From the NCBI GenBank assembly GCA_013396655.1, contig WBMV01007711.1, positions 275,248-339,247 of the forward strand: 64,000 nucleotides of DNA. Reading direction: 5' to 3'. Both the position numbers and the translations under genes were made by a program. Positions within the stretch are counted from its first letter, which is position 1. Each line of letters starts with the position of its first letter. Shown here piece by piece: positions 24,334-33,900 of this stretch. A model generated the notes under the pieces. It was not told where the DNA came from. It saw nothing but the letters and a program-made list of their open reading frames with translations, and searched no databases. This DNA is from Campylorhamphus procurvoides. Lineage: Eukaryota > Chordata > Aves > Passeriformes > Dendrocolaptidae.

Positions 24334-24439
24334 TTCCCGGGCGGAACCCCCGTGCGGGGCGCTGTTCCCGGCCGGAACCTCTGTGTAGAACCCCCGTCCG
24401 GGGCGCTGTTCCCACGCGGAACCCCCGTGCGGGGCGCTG
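24334..24439. promoter_or_regulatory. C3orf38 CpG-rich promoter with tandem 31/44/31-bp repeats and ETS-type sites
   Basis: Three head-to-tail units (24334-24364, 24365-24408, 24409-24439) each begin TTCCC and end GGGGCGCTG; a partial fourth follows. The middle unit has an extra 13 bp and contains CCGGAA (24372-24377), an ETS/GABPA core. The others read GCGGAA. It lies 42-147 bp upstream of the start codon in a CpG-dense block with no TATA box, typical of a housekeeping promoter. Confidence 0.6.
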
Positions 24440-24480
24440 TTGCCGGCCGGGCCCGCGGGCGGAGGGACGGCGAGCCCGAC

Positions 24481-24619
24481 ATGGCGGGCCCGGGCCCGGG
24501 GCTGAGCGAGCGGGAGCGGGCCGGGTGCCGCGACCTGCTGGAGCTGCTGGGCACCGACGAGCTGCTGGCGCTCACCGACACCGTCACCTGCCGCCTGGTG
24601 CACCCCGAGAGCCGGCAGG
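24481..24619 (+). CDS. C3orf38: C3orf38 exon 1 (coding part)
   Basis: 46 codons plus one base, very GC-rich. It ends CGGCAGG|GTG just before the assembly gap, so only the first bases of the donor are visible. The peptide ends [14 protein letters not shown], aligning with the human protein before its exon 2. The long open frame upstream of the ATG is promoter sequence and minisatellite. Confidence 0.88.
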
Positions 24620-27600
24620 GTGNNNNNNNNNNNNNNNNNNNNNNNNNNNNNNNNNNNNNNNNNNNNNNNNNNNNNNNNNNNNNNNNNNNNNNNNNNNNNN
24701 NNNNNNNNNNNNNNNNNNNNNNNNNNNNNNNNNNNGGGGCCTGGGATCGGGGGTGCTCCCGGGGATGTTATGGGGGTGTTACCGGGGATGGTACCGGGGG
24801 TGTTAACGGGGCCTCGTACTGGGGGTGTTATGGGGGTGTTACCAGGACCGGCCCGTGTGTCGGGGGTGCCCGGGCGTGGGTTCTGGGCACCCTACAGGAC
24901 TGGGGTTGCCCCGGGAATGGTTCTGGGCACCCTACAGGGCTGGATTTGCCGCAGGGATGGTTCTGGGTGGGTTCTGGGCACCCTACAGGACTGGGGTTGC
25001 CCCGGGGATGGTTCTGGGTGGGTTCTGGGCACCCTACGAGACTGGGGTTGCCCCAGGGGTGGGTTCTGGGCACCCTACAGGACTGGGATTACCCCGAGGG
25101 TGGCTCTGGGCGCCCTACAGGACTGGGGTTGCCCCGGGGGTTGCCCCTGGAGCCAAGCAGGCCGGGGCTGGGCTGCTGAGAGTCTGTGGGATGTGCAGGC
25201 AGAGGCCACTGATGTCACCTGGAAGTGGCACTTAAAGGAAAGTTTTAACTTCTAACAGTTTGTGGGTTTTGGAAGGCAGGCGCTGGTCTATTACTGCTGC
25301 ATGGTCAACATCATTGTTCATTTTGCATTCCCCACATTCCTGTTACACATTCATGGCTCTTCCCTTAGCATATATTCATGTCCTTCTGAGATCTCTGAGG
25401 ATCTTGCTGGGCTTCTCTGTCAGAAGCCCCCCCAAGTTCTGTGTGACCACTCTAAACCTCTCCAAGACGATGCACGTGGTTCAAAAGTACCCGCCTCAGT
25501 TCCTCTTCTCCTTGTTTCTGTAAATTGCTTGGCTGGCTGTAGTTTCTGTGCTGTAAATACTGCCAATTGCTGCATTTCTAAACCCTGACATCACTGGCTT
25601 GTGGTAGATTTTGAGCTCTTGATGTTTATAAACAGCTTAAGAATGCTTGACAAATATTAGTGATTTCATTTGGAAGAAGAAGTTGGGTCCTTTTCATCAG
25701 TCTTAAATGATACATACTAAGTTCCAGGCAGGCATGATTACCAAAATTGGGGATTACAAGTTATCAAAGCCTTCACTAAAAACAGCACTGTTTTCCAAAC
25801 AGTGTTTTGAGGTCTTCTATCTTCTCTGTCTAATCCCTTGAGGTCAGATTTCAGTTTCCCAACAAACCTTTCAGTCTGCTCATTTCATTTAGCCTTATCT
25901 TGGACTGTGTTTGGAGGTGCTGGTCAGGTAGGTTTGGGTTTTAACTGTGAGAGAATCAGCTGCTGACCTCCCTTTCTTTGCTTGCAGAGGCCATTCACGC
26001 CGTTTTGGTTTACAGCCAGAACGTGGAAGAACTTCTGAGACGCAGGAAGGTCTACCGAGAAATAATCTTCAAGTATTTGGCAGCACAAGGAATTCCAGCT
26101 CCTCCTTCCTCTGAGAAGCACCTCCTGATTGACCGTGTGAGGCAGTACTGGAATGGGCAGCTCACAGCCAGTGCCTCGGGGTCGGGGCAGAGAAATCCAG
26201 GGGCAGAGGTGAGTGCTGCCCTCTGAAACACTGCAGGGGGGGTGCTTAGCATTGCTTTTGGAGTGTTAAGTGCTGTAATCCACATCCAAAATGTGGCTTT
26301 TCACATAATTAGGAAGATACCACATCTTTTTAGCTCTTGGTTTGGTTTTGGTTGTGTGTTTTTGTTTTTTGCCTTGATTTTTTTTGTTAGGATTTGTTTG
26401 TATGTTTGTTGGTTTTTTGGTTTTTTTTTTGTTGGTTTCGTTTGGTTTGGTGTTTGGGGTTTTTTTTAATGACATCACTTAAATGTGTCTGTGCCAATGT
26501 ATCACTTGCAGAGCACAGTCTTCTGCTCCATTTTACACGATATTTTAGTGCCTTTGACCTCTAATTTGTAGGGTCTTCTCCATGCTTTTCATTTTTAAAT
26601 TGTACTGTAAACTAAAGTGGAAGATATTCACAAATAATTTTGTGGGTTCAAGGACAACTGAAGACTGTGTGACAAGGTCACAGAAGCCCTGCAGAGGCCC
26701 TTGTAATTTTTCAGTGTGGTGGATCTTCTTAAACTCCTGTTACAGATCCAGGATTCCCAGTCATCCTGGGAATGTGTTTTGGCAATTGCTGGTTATTTGG
26801 AAGTTCAGAACTTTGACATTCAGCAAATCCTAGTGGTGTAAGGAACTTTCAGTATTTTATTTGCCTTGGGTGTTTGCCTTGTAGTTGTAATTGGCCACCT
26901 TGCTGTTCTTCAGAGCCCTCATGGGCAACAGCCCCACCACCTGGACTGGCTGAGCTGTGAAAGTCTCCAAAGAACTTGCAACACGTTCACAAAGTATGAA
27001 AAGATCAGCTGATTCATTTGTCACATACATCTTTCTTTGTTTTCTCTTTATTCTTGTGGCCCTCACCACTGATGCTTTAGGGTTTTCATGATTTTATGTT
27101 GTTCTGAGTGGTAATTTTGCATGTTAAGGCTGAATAGTTCTAAGAAAAAATTCTGTTTGATTGCAGAGTCATGGTTTGGGGCAAAAGTCACCACAAGATG
27201 ACTTTGATGGTCTAGGAGGAGAATTCTGTCAGTGGTACTTTGAACTCCTGAATTCTCAACACCCTTTGGGAGTAAAATCCGAGGAGAGCTGGGGACCACA
27301 GCATTTTTGGGAGGATGCCAAAATGAAGTTCTGTTACCACACTTTGGAAAAGAACGTGGAGCAGTACGTTGGTGCAGACATGGTGAGCCTTCGTCTGCTC
27401 TCCTTGGTCAGAGAAGAATGTCTTCTGTTCAACCCCAACCTGCATGGCAATGGGCTGAGGTGTGCCATGTCTCCACATGGGCTGGTTCTGGTGGCAGTGG
27501 CTGGCACGGTGCACAGAGACAACACTTGTCTGGGCGTCTTTGAGCAAATCTTCGGACTCATCAGGTGTCCCATCAGGAATAATACCTGGAAAATAAAACT

Positions 27601-27742
27601 TGTGAACCTTAAAATAGTGGGGCAGAATGCTCTGGAGCCTGGGATGCAAATTGAGAGACCCTCCATAAGATATGAGTCCACCCAGCTGCGAGAGTTCTAT
27701 GATGGGAAGGAACTGACTGTGTTTGAGCCTCAGAAATTCTGA
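24481..27742 (+). CDS. C3orf38: C3orf38 orthologue, DUF4518 protein (3 exons, 311 residues)
   Basis: Exons 24481-24619, 25988-26208 and 27167-27742 join in frame (phase 1, then phase 0). The protein begins [20 protein letters not shown] and includes [20 protein letters not shown] and [19 protein letters not shown], closely matching recalled human C3orf38 (329 residues, Pfam DUF4518). Its biochemical role is not established; a database note suggests involvement in apoptosis. The human C-terminal tail is longer; here the frame stops at TGA 27740-27742 after TVFEPQKF. The start has a good Kozak context (GACATGG) inside the CpG-rich promoter. No signal peptide or membrane segment is visible, so it is probably soluble. 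Same order and strand as human ZNF654-C3orf38. Confidence 0.93.
24623..24735. other. Assembly gap (113 N)
   Basis: A run of N immediately after the exon 1 donor. Flanks are extremely GC-rich, so dropout is the likely cause. Confidence 0.99.
24736..24860. repeat. G-rich repeat with G-quadruplex potential
   Basis: Closely spaced runs of four or five G separated by short loops (GGGGGTGTTATGGGGGTGTT and related units) on the + strand at the edge of the gap. Confidence 0.7.
24879..25150. repeat. 40-bp minisatellite in C3orf38 intron 1
   Basis: About seven units starting TTCTGGGCACCCTACAGGAC and ending in GGGGTTGCCCCGGGGATGG-like sequence. Two or three units are separated by an extra 11-bp TTCTGGGTGGG. 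The repeat makes three overlapping + frames look open, none of them coding. Confidence 0.85.
25988..26208 (+). CDS. C3orf38: C3orf38 exon 2
   Basis: Acceptor CTTTGCTTGCAG and donor GCAGAG|GTGAGT, both strong. Encodes residues 47-120, including [20 protein letters not shown] and [18 protein letters not shown]. The end is a low-complexity Ser/Gly stretch unlike the human protein. Confidence 0.92.
26209..27166 (+). other. C3orf38 intron 2
   Basis: GT-AG intron of 958 bp. Contains a T/G-rich low-complexity tract (26335-26468). Nothing else recognised. Confidence 0.88.
26335..26468. repeat. T/G-rich low-complexity tract
   Basis: Runs of T interspersed with GG/TTGG motifs (GTTTTGGTTGTGTGTTTTTG and similar). 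Its open frames are compositional. Confidence 0.85.
27167..27742 (+). CDS. C3orf38: C3orf38 exon 3 (terminal coding exon)
   Basis: Acceptor TGATTGCAG|AGTCAT, phase 0. 191 codons plus TGA. Conserved blocks include [46 protein letters not shown] and FGLIRCPI. The opposite-strand open frame of 247 codons across this exon is a shadow. Confidence 0.93.
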   Translation, partial: SHGLGQKSPQDDFDGLGGEFCQWYFELLNSQHPLGVKSEESWGPQHFWEDAKMKFCYHTLEKNVEQYVGADMVSLRLLSLVREECLLFNPNLHGNGLRCAMSPHGLVLVAVAGTVHRDNTCLGVFEQIFGLIRCPIRNNTWKIKLVNLKIVGQNALEPGMQIERPSIRYESTQLREFYDGKELTVFEPQKF

Positions 27743-29105
27743 GCAGCTTTTCCCCAGCTGGGTGAGGGGTTGGTGGGTGCACCCATGCCATGTCTCTGTT
27801 CTGATTAGGATTGTCTGGGTGGCAAACCAAGACAGGGAGGCTAAAGTATTAACATTGGTGATGCTCATGGGCACCTTTCCACGAACTGTCAACCATTTCA
27901 GGTTTTGCACTGTAGGCAGAGTGGAGTTAGTTTGGTTATTCTTGTTACAAAACATGGTTACATTTCAATATGGCTTGGCAGGGGTGTGGAGTGAGCTGGG
28001 GGACTTGGGGTGCACAGACTGCAGATTGCTTCTCTTCAGGACTTCAACTCTCCAGTTGAAACTCTTACCTGAGATGTAGTAGGAAGTCGTTGCCTCTGGC
28101 TTTTGGAATTTGGGATGGGCAAGTATCTATATGGACATCTAAGTCCCAAGAAAACCTTCTGCAGCTTCAGGAGCTTTTGGAGAGGGCAGACGAAATTCTG
28201 TGACTGGAGGAATGGAGGCAGCTGCTGTTCATGTTCTAACTGTGGTTCAATGGGACATTGCAGGGAACTTGGCATTGTTGAAGTCTTTTTGTTCCCTTTG
28301 GATGAGAAGCTTCCTTTCCTTTTACCTTGTGATTCCAGCTTTGCCATGAATCCAGACTGTTCTATGTGTGTCCCCAAGCAGGCAAGTTTGAGATTGTTGC
28401 ACCCCTTTCTAGCACTGACTCTCTTGGATCAAGTAATTCATTCCATAACTTGCAGCAGCACTGTATGAACCAACTGCTTTGATAGTTATTTTGTATATAA
28501 TTTTAACAGAGTTCTTAATATAAGAGTTGTGATTTTTGTATATTTCCTCAAAAGAAGTATTTTGTGTACCCTGAGCTGCTTTATTACATTGACTAGAAGT
28601 CAGTGTCCTGACACTGGGTGGTCACAATGATAGGTCATACTAAGAAAAGTATCCAAATACTACTTAATAACTGAAATTATTGCCATTGCAGAACTTGATT
28701 TTTTTTTAAGCTTTATTTATTTATATGGGATTAGAAGTGAAATGAAACGGAAGCGCCTTTTTATGCACCTTGTTTGGATTGTTTGTGAGTTTTGTTCTAA
28801 TTTTATAGCTTTGTCAATTCAAGTTGTAAAAACGGAAACATTCCCTATAACATACCAAACCAAAAGAACTGTTCCCCTGTTTGTTAAGGAGGACAAATGG
28901 CAAAGTGGGAGTGGGTGAGGGGAAACAAGAAGATTCAGGTATGTACAGAGCTGGTTTTTATGAACAGTCTGGATCTTGCTTTCTCCTTAACATTTTCTAA
29001 AATCATTTCTTTTCTAAGCACAAGTTCAAATACTGTGTTGGAATGTTTTTTTGCCAACAGGCAGCTGAGTTGGAGCTTCTTCAGCTAAATAATTAAAAAC
29101 CTGCC
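27743..29105 (+). other. C3orf38 3' UTR (inferred extent)
   Basis: Follows the stop codon. I see no AATAAA before 29.1 kb; ATTAAA at 29092-29097 is the first good variant signal. A TGTATATA Pumilio element lies at 28492-28499. The 121-codon frame at 28103 has a Cys/His cluster but not a proper knuckle spacing. Confidence 0.5.
29092..29097 (+). promoter_or_regulatory. Candidate poly(A) signal of C3orf38 (ATTAAA)
   Basis: Variant hexamer in AAATAATTAAAAACC, followed within about 45 bp by TTTTTTGTGTTG, a plausible GT/T-rich downstream element. Confidence 0.4.
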
Positions 29106-30564
29106 GAAATTTAAAATACAGAAGTGTCCTTTTTTGTGTTGAAATTTGCATTCCTCTACAGGTGAGGACAAAAGCCTACCTAAAGGCCCAAATGGGTGCC
29201 TTTTCAACATTCAGTGTGACAGTCTGTAATTCTGCTAAATAGTTTGCCATGTTCAGTGCTGTGATTTCTAACTCTTCCTTCAGTCAGCCCCTCTGTCTCT
29301 GTGTTTCTTGCAGTGAGACCCTTCACCAACAGATTCACAAGGTTGGAGAGAACTTTGACCCTTTTGGGGGGGTTCAACAGAGGCAAGACCCCGCAGCAGG
29401 TCCTGCCAAGGTGTTTTCCACTGCTGGCACCTGAGAGGACTCACTTTAACAGTTATGGAATAACACTCTTATTAACACAAATTGTGACAGGTTAATAAGG
29501 TTCAAAGGTTGTCAGTGAGAGTGTCTACTGCAAAAATCTGTTTTAAAGCAACCTGCTGATACATTTATTAAGCAAAGTGATGTGAAGCAGTTTACCAATA
29601 GGCTCTGGGGTAAGCACAAGCAAAAGCTCTAGTCCTGAAAGCAGCATTTAATGCACAGAGAATATAATTCTCACCCCAGGTATCCCTGTGTGGGGAGAAG
29701 AGGAGCTCAGCCCCTCAGCTGACCCCAGTGTTTCAATGGAGGTCTTCTCCCACTTTCCCCCTATTCACAACTTACTTTTATACTATTTTCTTTGTGGTTG
29801 GGTGGAGTTTGAGTGGCCCCAGTCATACATACCTAATGGAGGGGGAGGTGGTTGTGGCTTGGGCACCTGAGGAGAGGGTGTGATGTGGTTGTTGTCTTCA
29901 GCAGCAGAACATTTTGATTCTCCTGTGTCAGGTATTTTATGGTCTCAGTACCCCAGTGTTCCTCCTTTCTGCTGGGATTAGAATGGAGGGAACCACGTGG
30001 TTTGCACTTTGTCCCACGCTCTGTTCTGATCCTCTGAGCAGATGTTTATTGTTGCAATGGGGAGCATGTTAATCTCAATCCATCCAGGGAGCTGCTTTTC
30101 ACCCTGGAATTCTGAATCTCCTCTAGCTTTATCCCTGTCCATCACCCCACAGCCTGTTATGCCCTGTAAGCAAACCAGGAATGCACAGTGCTGCCTGTTG
30201 ATTGCAAGGAATCCTCTTTTTTCAGGCTCATTTTCAGCTCGGCAGTAGAAAGGAGCAACCTCTTGTAGCTGTAGGGGCAACAACAGCGCTGGCTCCGTCC
30301 CTGCTCTTTCTGGAGGAAATCCCGAGGCTTGGTGGAGTCTCAGCAGGCAGGATGGCCTGTGGGTGACATCTGGTGGCAGATTCATCTCCTGCCCGGAGCT
30401 GGAGGCGATCCCTCAGCCCTTGATAAGCATCTGAAAGGATGTTTTAAAGATTTCAACCCATCAAGCTGTGATGTTCAGGATACCTGTTGTTCTAGGGTTG
30501 TAAAGGGAAATATTATGGTGATAAGGTAGCTTCCTGGCAATAAAAATTCATATATTCCACAGGC
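29106..30564. other. Intergenic, no gene recognised
   Basis: Mixed composition. A 135-codon minus-strand open frame (29978-30385) shows no domain. No clear repeat. Confidence 0.65.
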
Positions 30565-30935
30565 TGGAATATAAACCCTGTGAGGAGCAGCTGAGGGAGC
30601 TGGGGATGTTCAGCCTGGAGAAAAGGAGGCTCAAGGGAGACCTTCTCCTCTACAATTCCAGAAAGGAGGCTGCAGCTGGGTGGGGATTGACCTCTTTTCC
30701 CAGGTAACCAGCAACAGGATGAGAGGACAGTCTCAAGCTGCACCAGGTGAGGTTTAGGTTGGACAATAGGAGGGAATTTCTTCACAGAAAGGGTGGTTAG
30801 ACATTGGAATGGGCTGCTCAGGAATGTGGGAGTGTATTTAAGGATGGACTGGGCATGGCACTTAGTGGTGGTGGTAGCTCATAGGTTGGACCTGATTATC
30901 TCAGAGCTCTTTTCCTGCTGAAGTGGATCTGTGAA
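30565..30935 (+). mobile_element. CR1 LINE fragment, 3' half
   Basis: Contains diagnostic CR1 segments in order: GAGGAGCAGCTGAGGGAGCT, TTCAGCCTGGAGAAAAGGAG, GAATTTCTTCACAGAAAGGG, TTGGAATGGGCTGCTCAGGA, and a GGTTGGACCTGATTATCTCA tail. Diverged and with small deletions. The minus-strand open frame at 30513-30785 is repeat-derived. Confidence 0.92.
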
Positions 30936-33900
30936 ATACCAGTGAGATTAAGGAGCAGTGAATGTACAGGTACTGGTGGGTTTTGTCTCAACCTGCACTG
31001 GAAATCTATGGAAAATTATCCACTGAAACAGCCTGGCTAACTCTGAGTGTGCTACTTCAATGGCACCAGCTGGTTCATAGCCCTGTTTGCTAATGTAAAC
31101 ACAGCTTAAGGGGGATGAAAATGGCAATATGGCCTTCTTAGGAGTAAATTAAATTGGATTTCATCCTAATGCCTCTGTAAAATGTGTATATATATGTACA
31201 TGCATATTTTTAGCAAGCCTTTCTCTCACTTTCTAGTGTTTCTCCTGCGAGAATTATATGTCAAATGGAGTAATTGTCAGATCCTCTTTAACAGCAATAA
31301 GCATAAGACATCATGTCAGTCCTTGTTCATCTATTCCCTTTTCTCAGTTCATTAGTATTATTTATTGCGTGGCTGGATTCCCGAGTATTAATGAATTCCT
31401 CTCCAAGTTTGCATTTTTTATGGAAGCAAATCGATCATTTTGGTATCTCCTCAGTAATTATGTGTTTAGATATATTTGCACAGTGCCCTTGCTCTAACAA
31501 GATTAGTGGCAAGAAAATCCCATCCTGCAGATTAGCCCTGATGCATTGAGTTGAACTTGAGGATTTTCCTCTGCTGTTCCATTAGGCAGGTTTTTTTTCC
31601 CAGCAGAACGCTTTGTCTTCAGGCTGATGTGCATCTGAAACTCAGATGTTATGGCACTAAAAGGTTCAAATGAAGAAACACGCCTAGGGAAGGTGATTTT
31701 CCATATTACTGGCCCAAGCTGGGCTGGTCTCATGGATCTCATGTCAGGTTGGAGCCCAGGAGCAGCACAAGTGAGAAAGAAGTGACTGACAAGGCAGCTC
31801 CTGCTTTGGCCACCCCACTGACAGCTAAACATAAGCAGTGGCACTGGGTGGTGACAATAAAACCATGAGATCATAAAAATACCCTGTTAGAGCATTCTAA
31901 TTAAAATGCTGTTAGAGGTTTTGACATCAGGGAAAACCAGCCACAAGCAATTTTGCCCTGGGAGTGCAAACATTATGTTTGCCCTAATGCTTTTGAATTA
32001 TGAAACAGAAGGCTTTGTTCAAACCTGAAGAAAGCTGGATGCTCACAAGCTCTGGCTGACAAATTCTGGCAGCCAGCTGACACTGCTAAGTAGGAAACAT
32101 TTTTGAAACTCTTCTGGAAAAGAACACCAGAACACCAGCCCTGAGCAGAGTGCCTGGTTATCCTGGTGTTTCTTGGGTGTGTGACTTCACAGGTAGAAAG
32201 TTGCTAAGCAAAACTGTCCTGCAGCTTGCTTGTCCTGACAGAAACTGTGATTTCTCATGTACTGGAAGTCAGAAACTCTATAAATCTGCAAGTTTAATGA
32301 GTAACTGTGTCATGTTCCAATTGCAGGGAGATGGTGGAGTTACCAGCAGTGTTTTGGGGTAGTTATGTGTCTCCATTTGTACACAGAGTGCCCTAAATGT
32401 GGACTTTGCATCAGGAAGCACATGTTATATCCCTTGCTTTGGCCTCCTGCATCCTAGGGAAAGCTGGAGACTATTAGAGCCCTCCTATTTTCCTTTAGAG
32501 CCCTCCTATTTCCCTTTAGAGCCCTCCTATTTCCCTTTAGAGCCTTCCTATTTTCCTTTAGAGCCCTCCTATTTTTCCTATCTGCTTACAGTAACTAGAG
32601 CATTGCAAATTAGGAAATGGGCTTAAAGGAAAATGATTTTTGCTGCTATTATCTTCCACTTCTCACCCTTTCACCTTGAAATTCTGAGCTTTGTAAGAAA
32701 ATGACTTGTAGATCTGCCCTGGGTTCATTAAAAAAATAATAAATAAAAATGCATCAACTAAAGGTTTTTTATGTGGGAGATGTTTGCTTGAGTCACACTT
32801 CAAATCTTCAATGTCTAATTTTAACCTGGCAAATCCTAAATAGGTTAGGGAGACTTGCCAGGTACAAAAGTGAGTACTATTTGTACTGCTTTTTGTAGTA
32901 TTACAGTTTTTGAACAGAAGTAAAATCGGGCCAGAAAAGTATGTTTTCAGATCCCAGGTCACAAGTGAAGGGCTGCTAGATTGGATTTCTGTTTGTAACT
33001 ACCTTTTTGTGCTGTAGTTTTAATCTCTGCAGGTGGGAGTTACCAGCTGAACTGCGTGCTCCTGAGAATGTGGTATTTAATTTCAAATTCTTGTGTTCAT
33101 TCTTTTATTTGAATGCATACATGGCCTACCTTCTGCTTTTCTTACAGATTTACACATTGCCCTTGCTCCCACCCTCTAGCCTTGGTGCTCTGTGGACCTT
33201 GCACATCAGGCACTGTCCTCAAGACTGAATATTGCAACCTCATTAAGGTCCTTCTTTCCTCTCTGTTTTCTTCCTATTTTTTCTTCTCATTTTTTCATTT
33301 TAAATCCAGAGGTGTATCACAAAACCTGAAGCAAGCAGAAAGGGAAGCGAGTTGTCTCTTACAGCAGTGCCAGGGATTGCTGCCTTGGTTGTTGCCAATG
33401 TTGCCTCTGAATGGATTTGTTCTCACATTTAATGTACAAACAGAAGTGTCCCTTTTTCTCCTCCACCAAAATAACCTTTCACATTGATCAAGCCACCTTT
33501 TCTTGTTCCTGATTTGATGCTATTCACACAACTGCCTGTGTGACCTTTCTCTGGGGTTGGGGATCCATCTCAGCCCCCACAGTTGCCCCTGGATTTCCTC
33601 AAAGGGCAGATTTGAGAGCAAACAAGAACCTCAGTTCCTGTCCTTGAGCAGCTCAGGGGTGAGGTCTGGGGGCAGGAAACACTGCCAGCATTCATCATAA
33701 TTCTGCACCATCTTTCTCACTGGGGTGAAGCCTCTTTGTGGGAGATGTTTGTGTGAAAAACACCAGTCTGAGTGCTGGAGGGAACAGGACACACCTTCCT
33801 GTGACCTGGGCAGTGCAGAGAAGTTCACATACCTGCAACTGTATGTTGAGGGGAAAGAATATTTTCCAGCACCTCCTTTCACGTGGGTTTTTTTTTCATT

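Larger units (their letters stand above)
23520..24439. repeat. Right copy of the apparent false tandem duplication
   Basis: Repeats the left copy with about 330 bp more minisatellite, and continues without a break into exon 1 of C3orf38. This is therefore the copy attached to the gene; the left copy is the likely artefact. Confidence 0.8.
24620..25987 (+). other. C3orf38 intron 1 with assembly gap
   Basis: GT-AG intron, 1,368 bp as assembled. It begins with a gap of 113 N, then G-rich sequence and a 40-bp minisatellite, then ordinary AT-rich intron. True length is unknown. Confidence 0.85.

Noticed and set aside
24145..25179. 344-codon open frame across the promoter, exon 1 and the gap
   Set aside because: It crosses promoter repeats and reads through N; only 24481-24619 is coding.
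27212..27955. 247-codon minus-strand open frame
   Set aside because: Shadow of C3orf38 exon 3.
28103..28468. Zinc-knuckle-like CSNCGSMGHC in a 121-codon frame
   Set aside because: The fourth ligand is misplaced, and the frame lies in the probable C3orf38 3' UTR.
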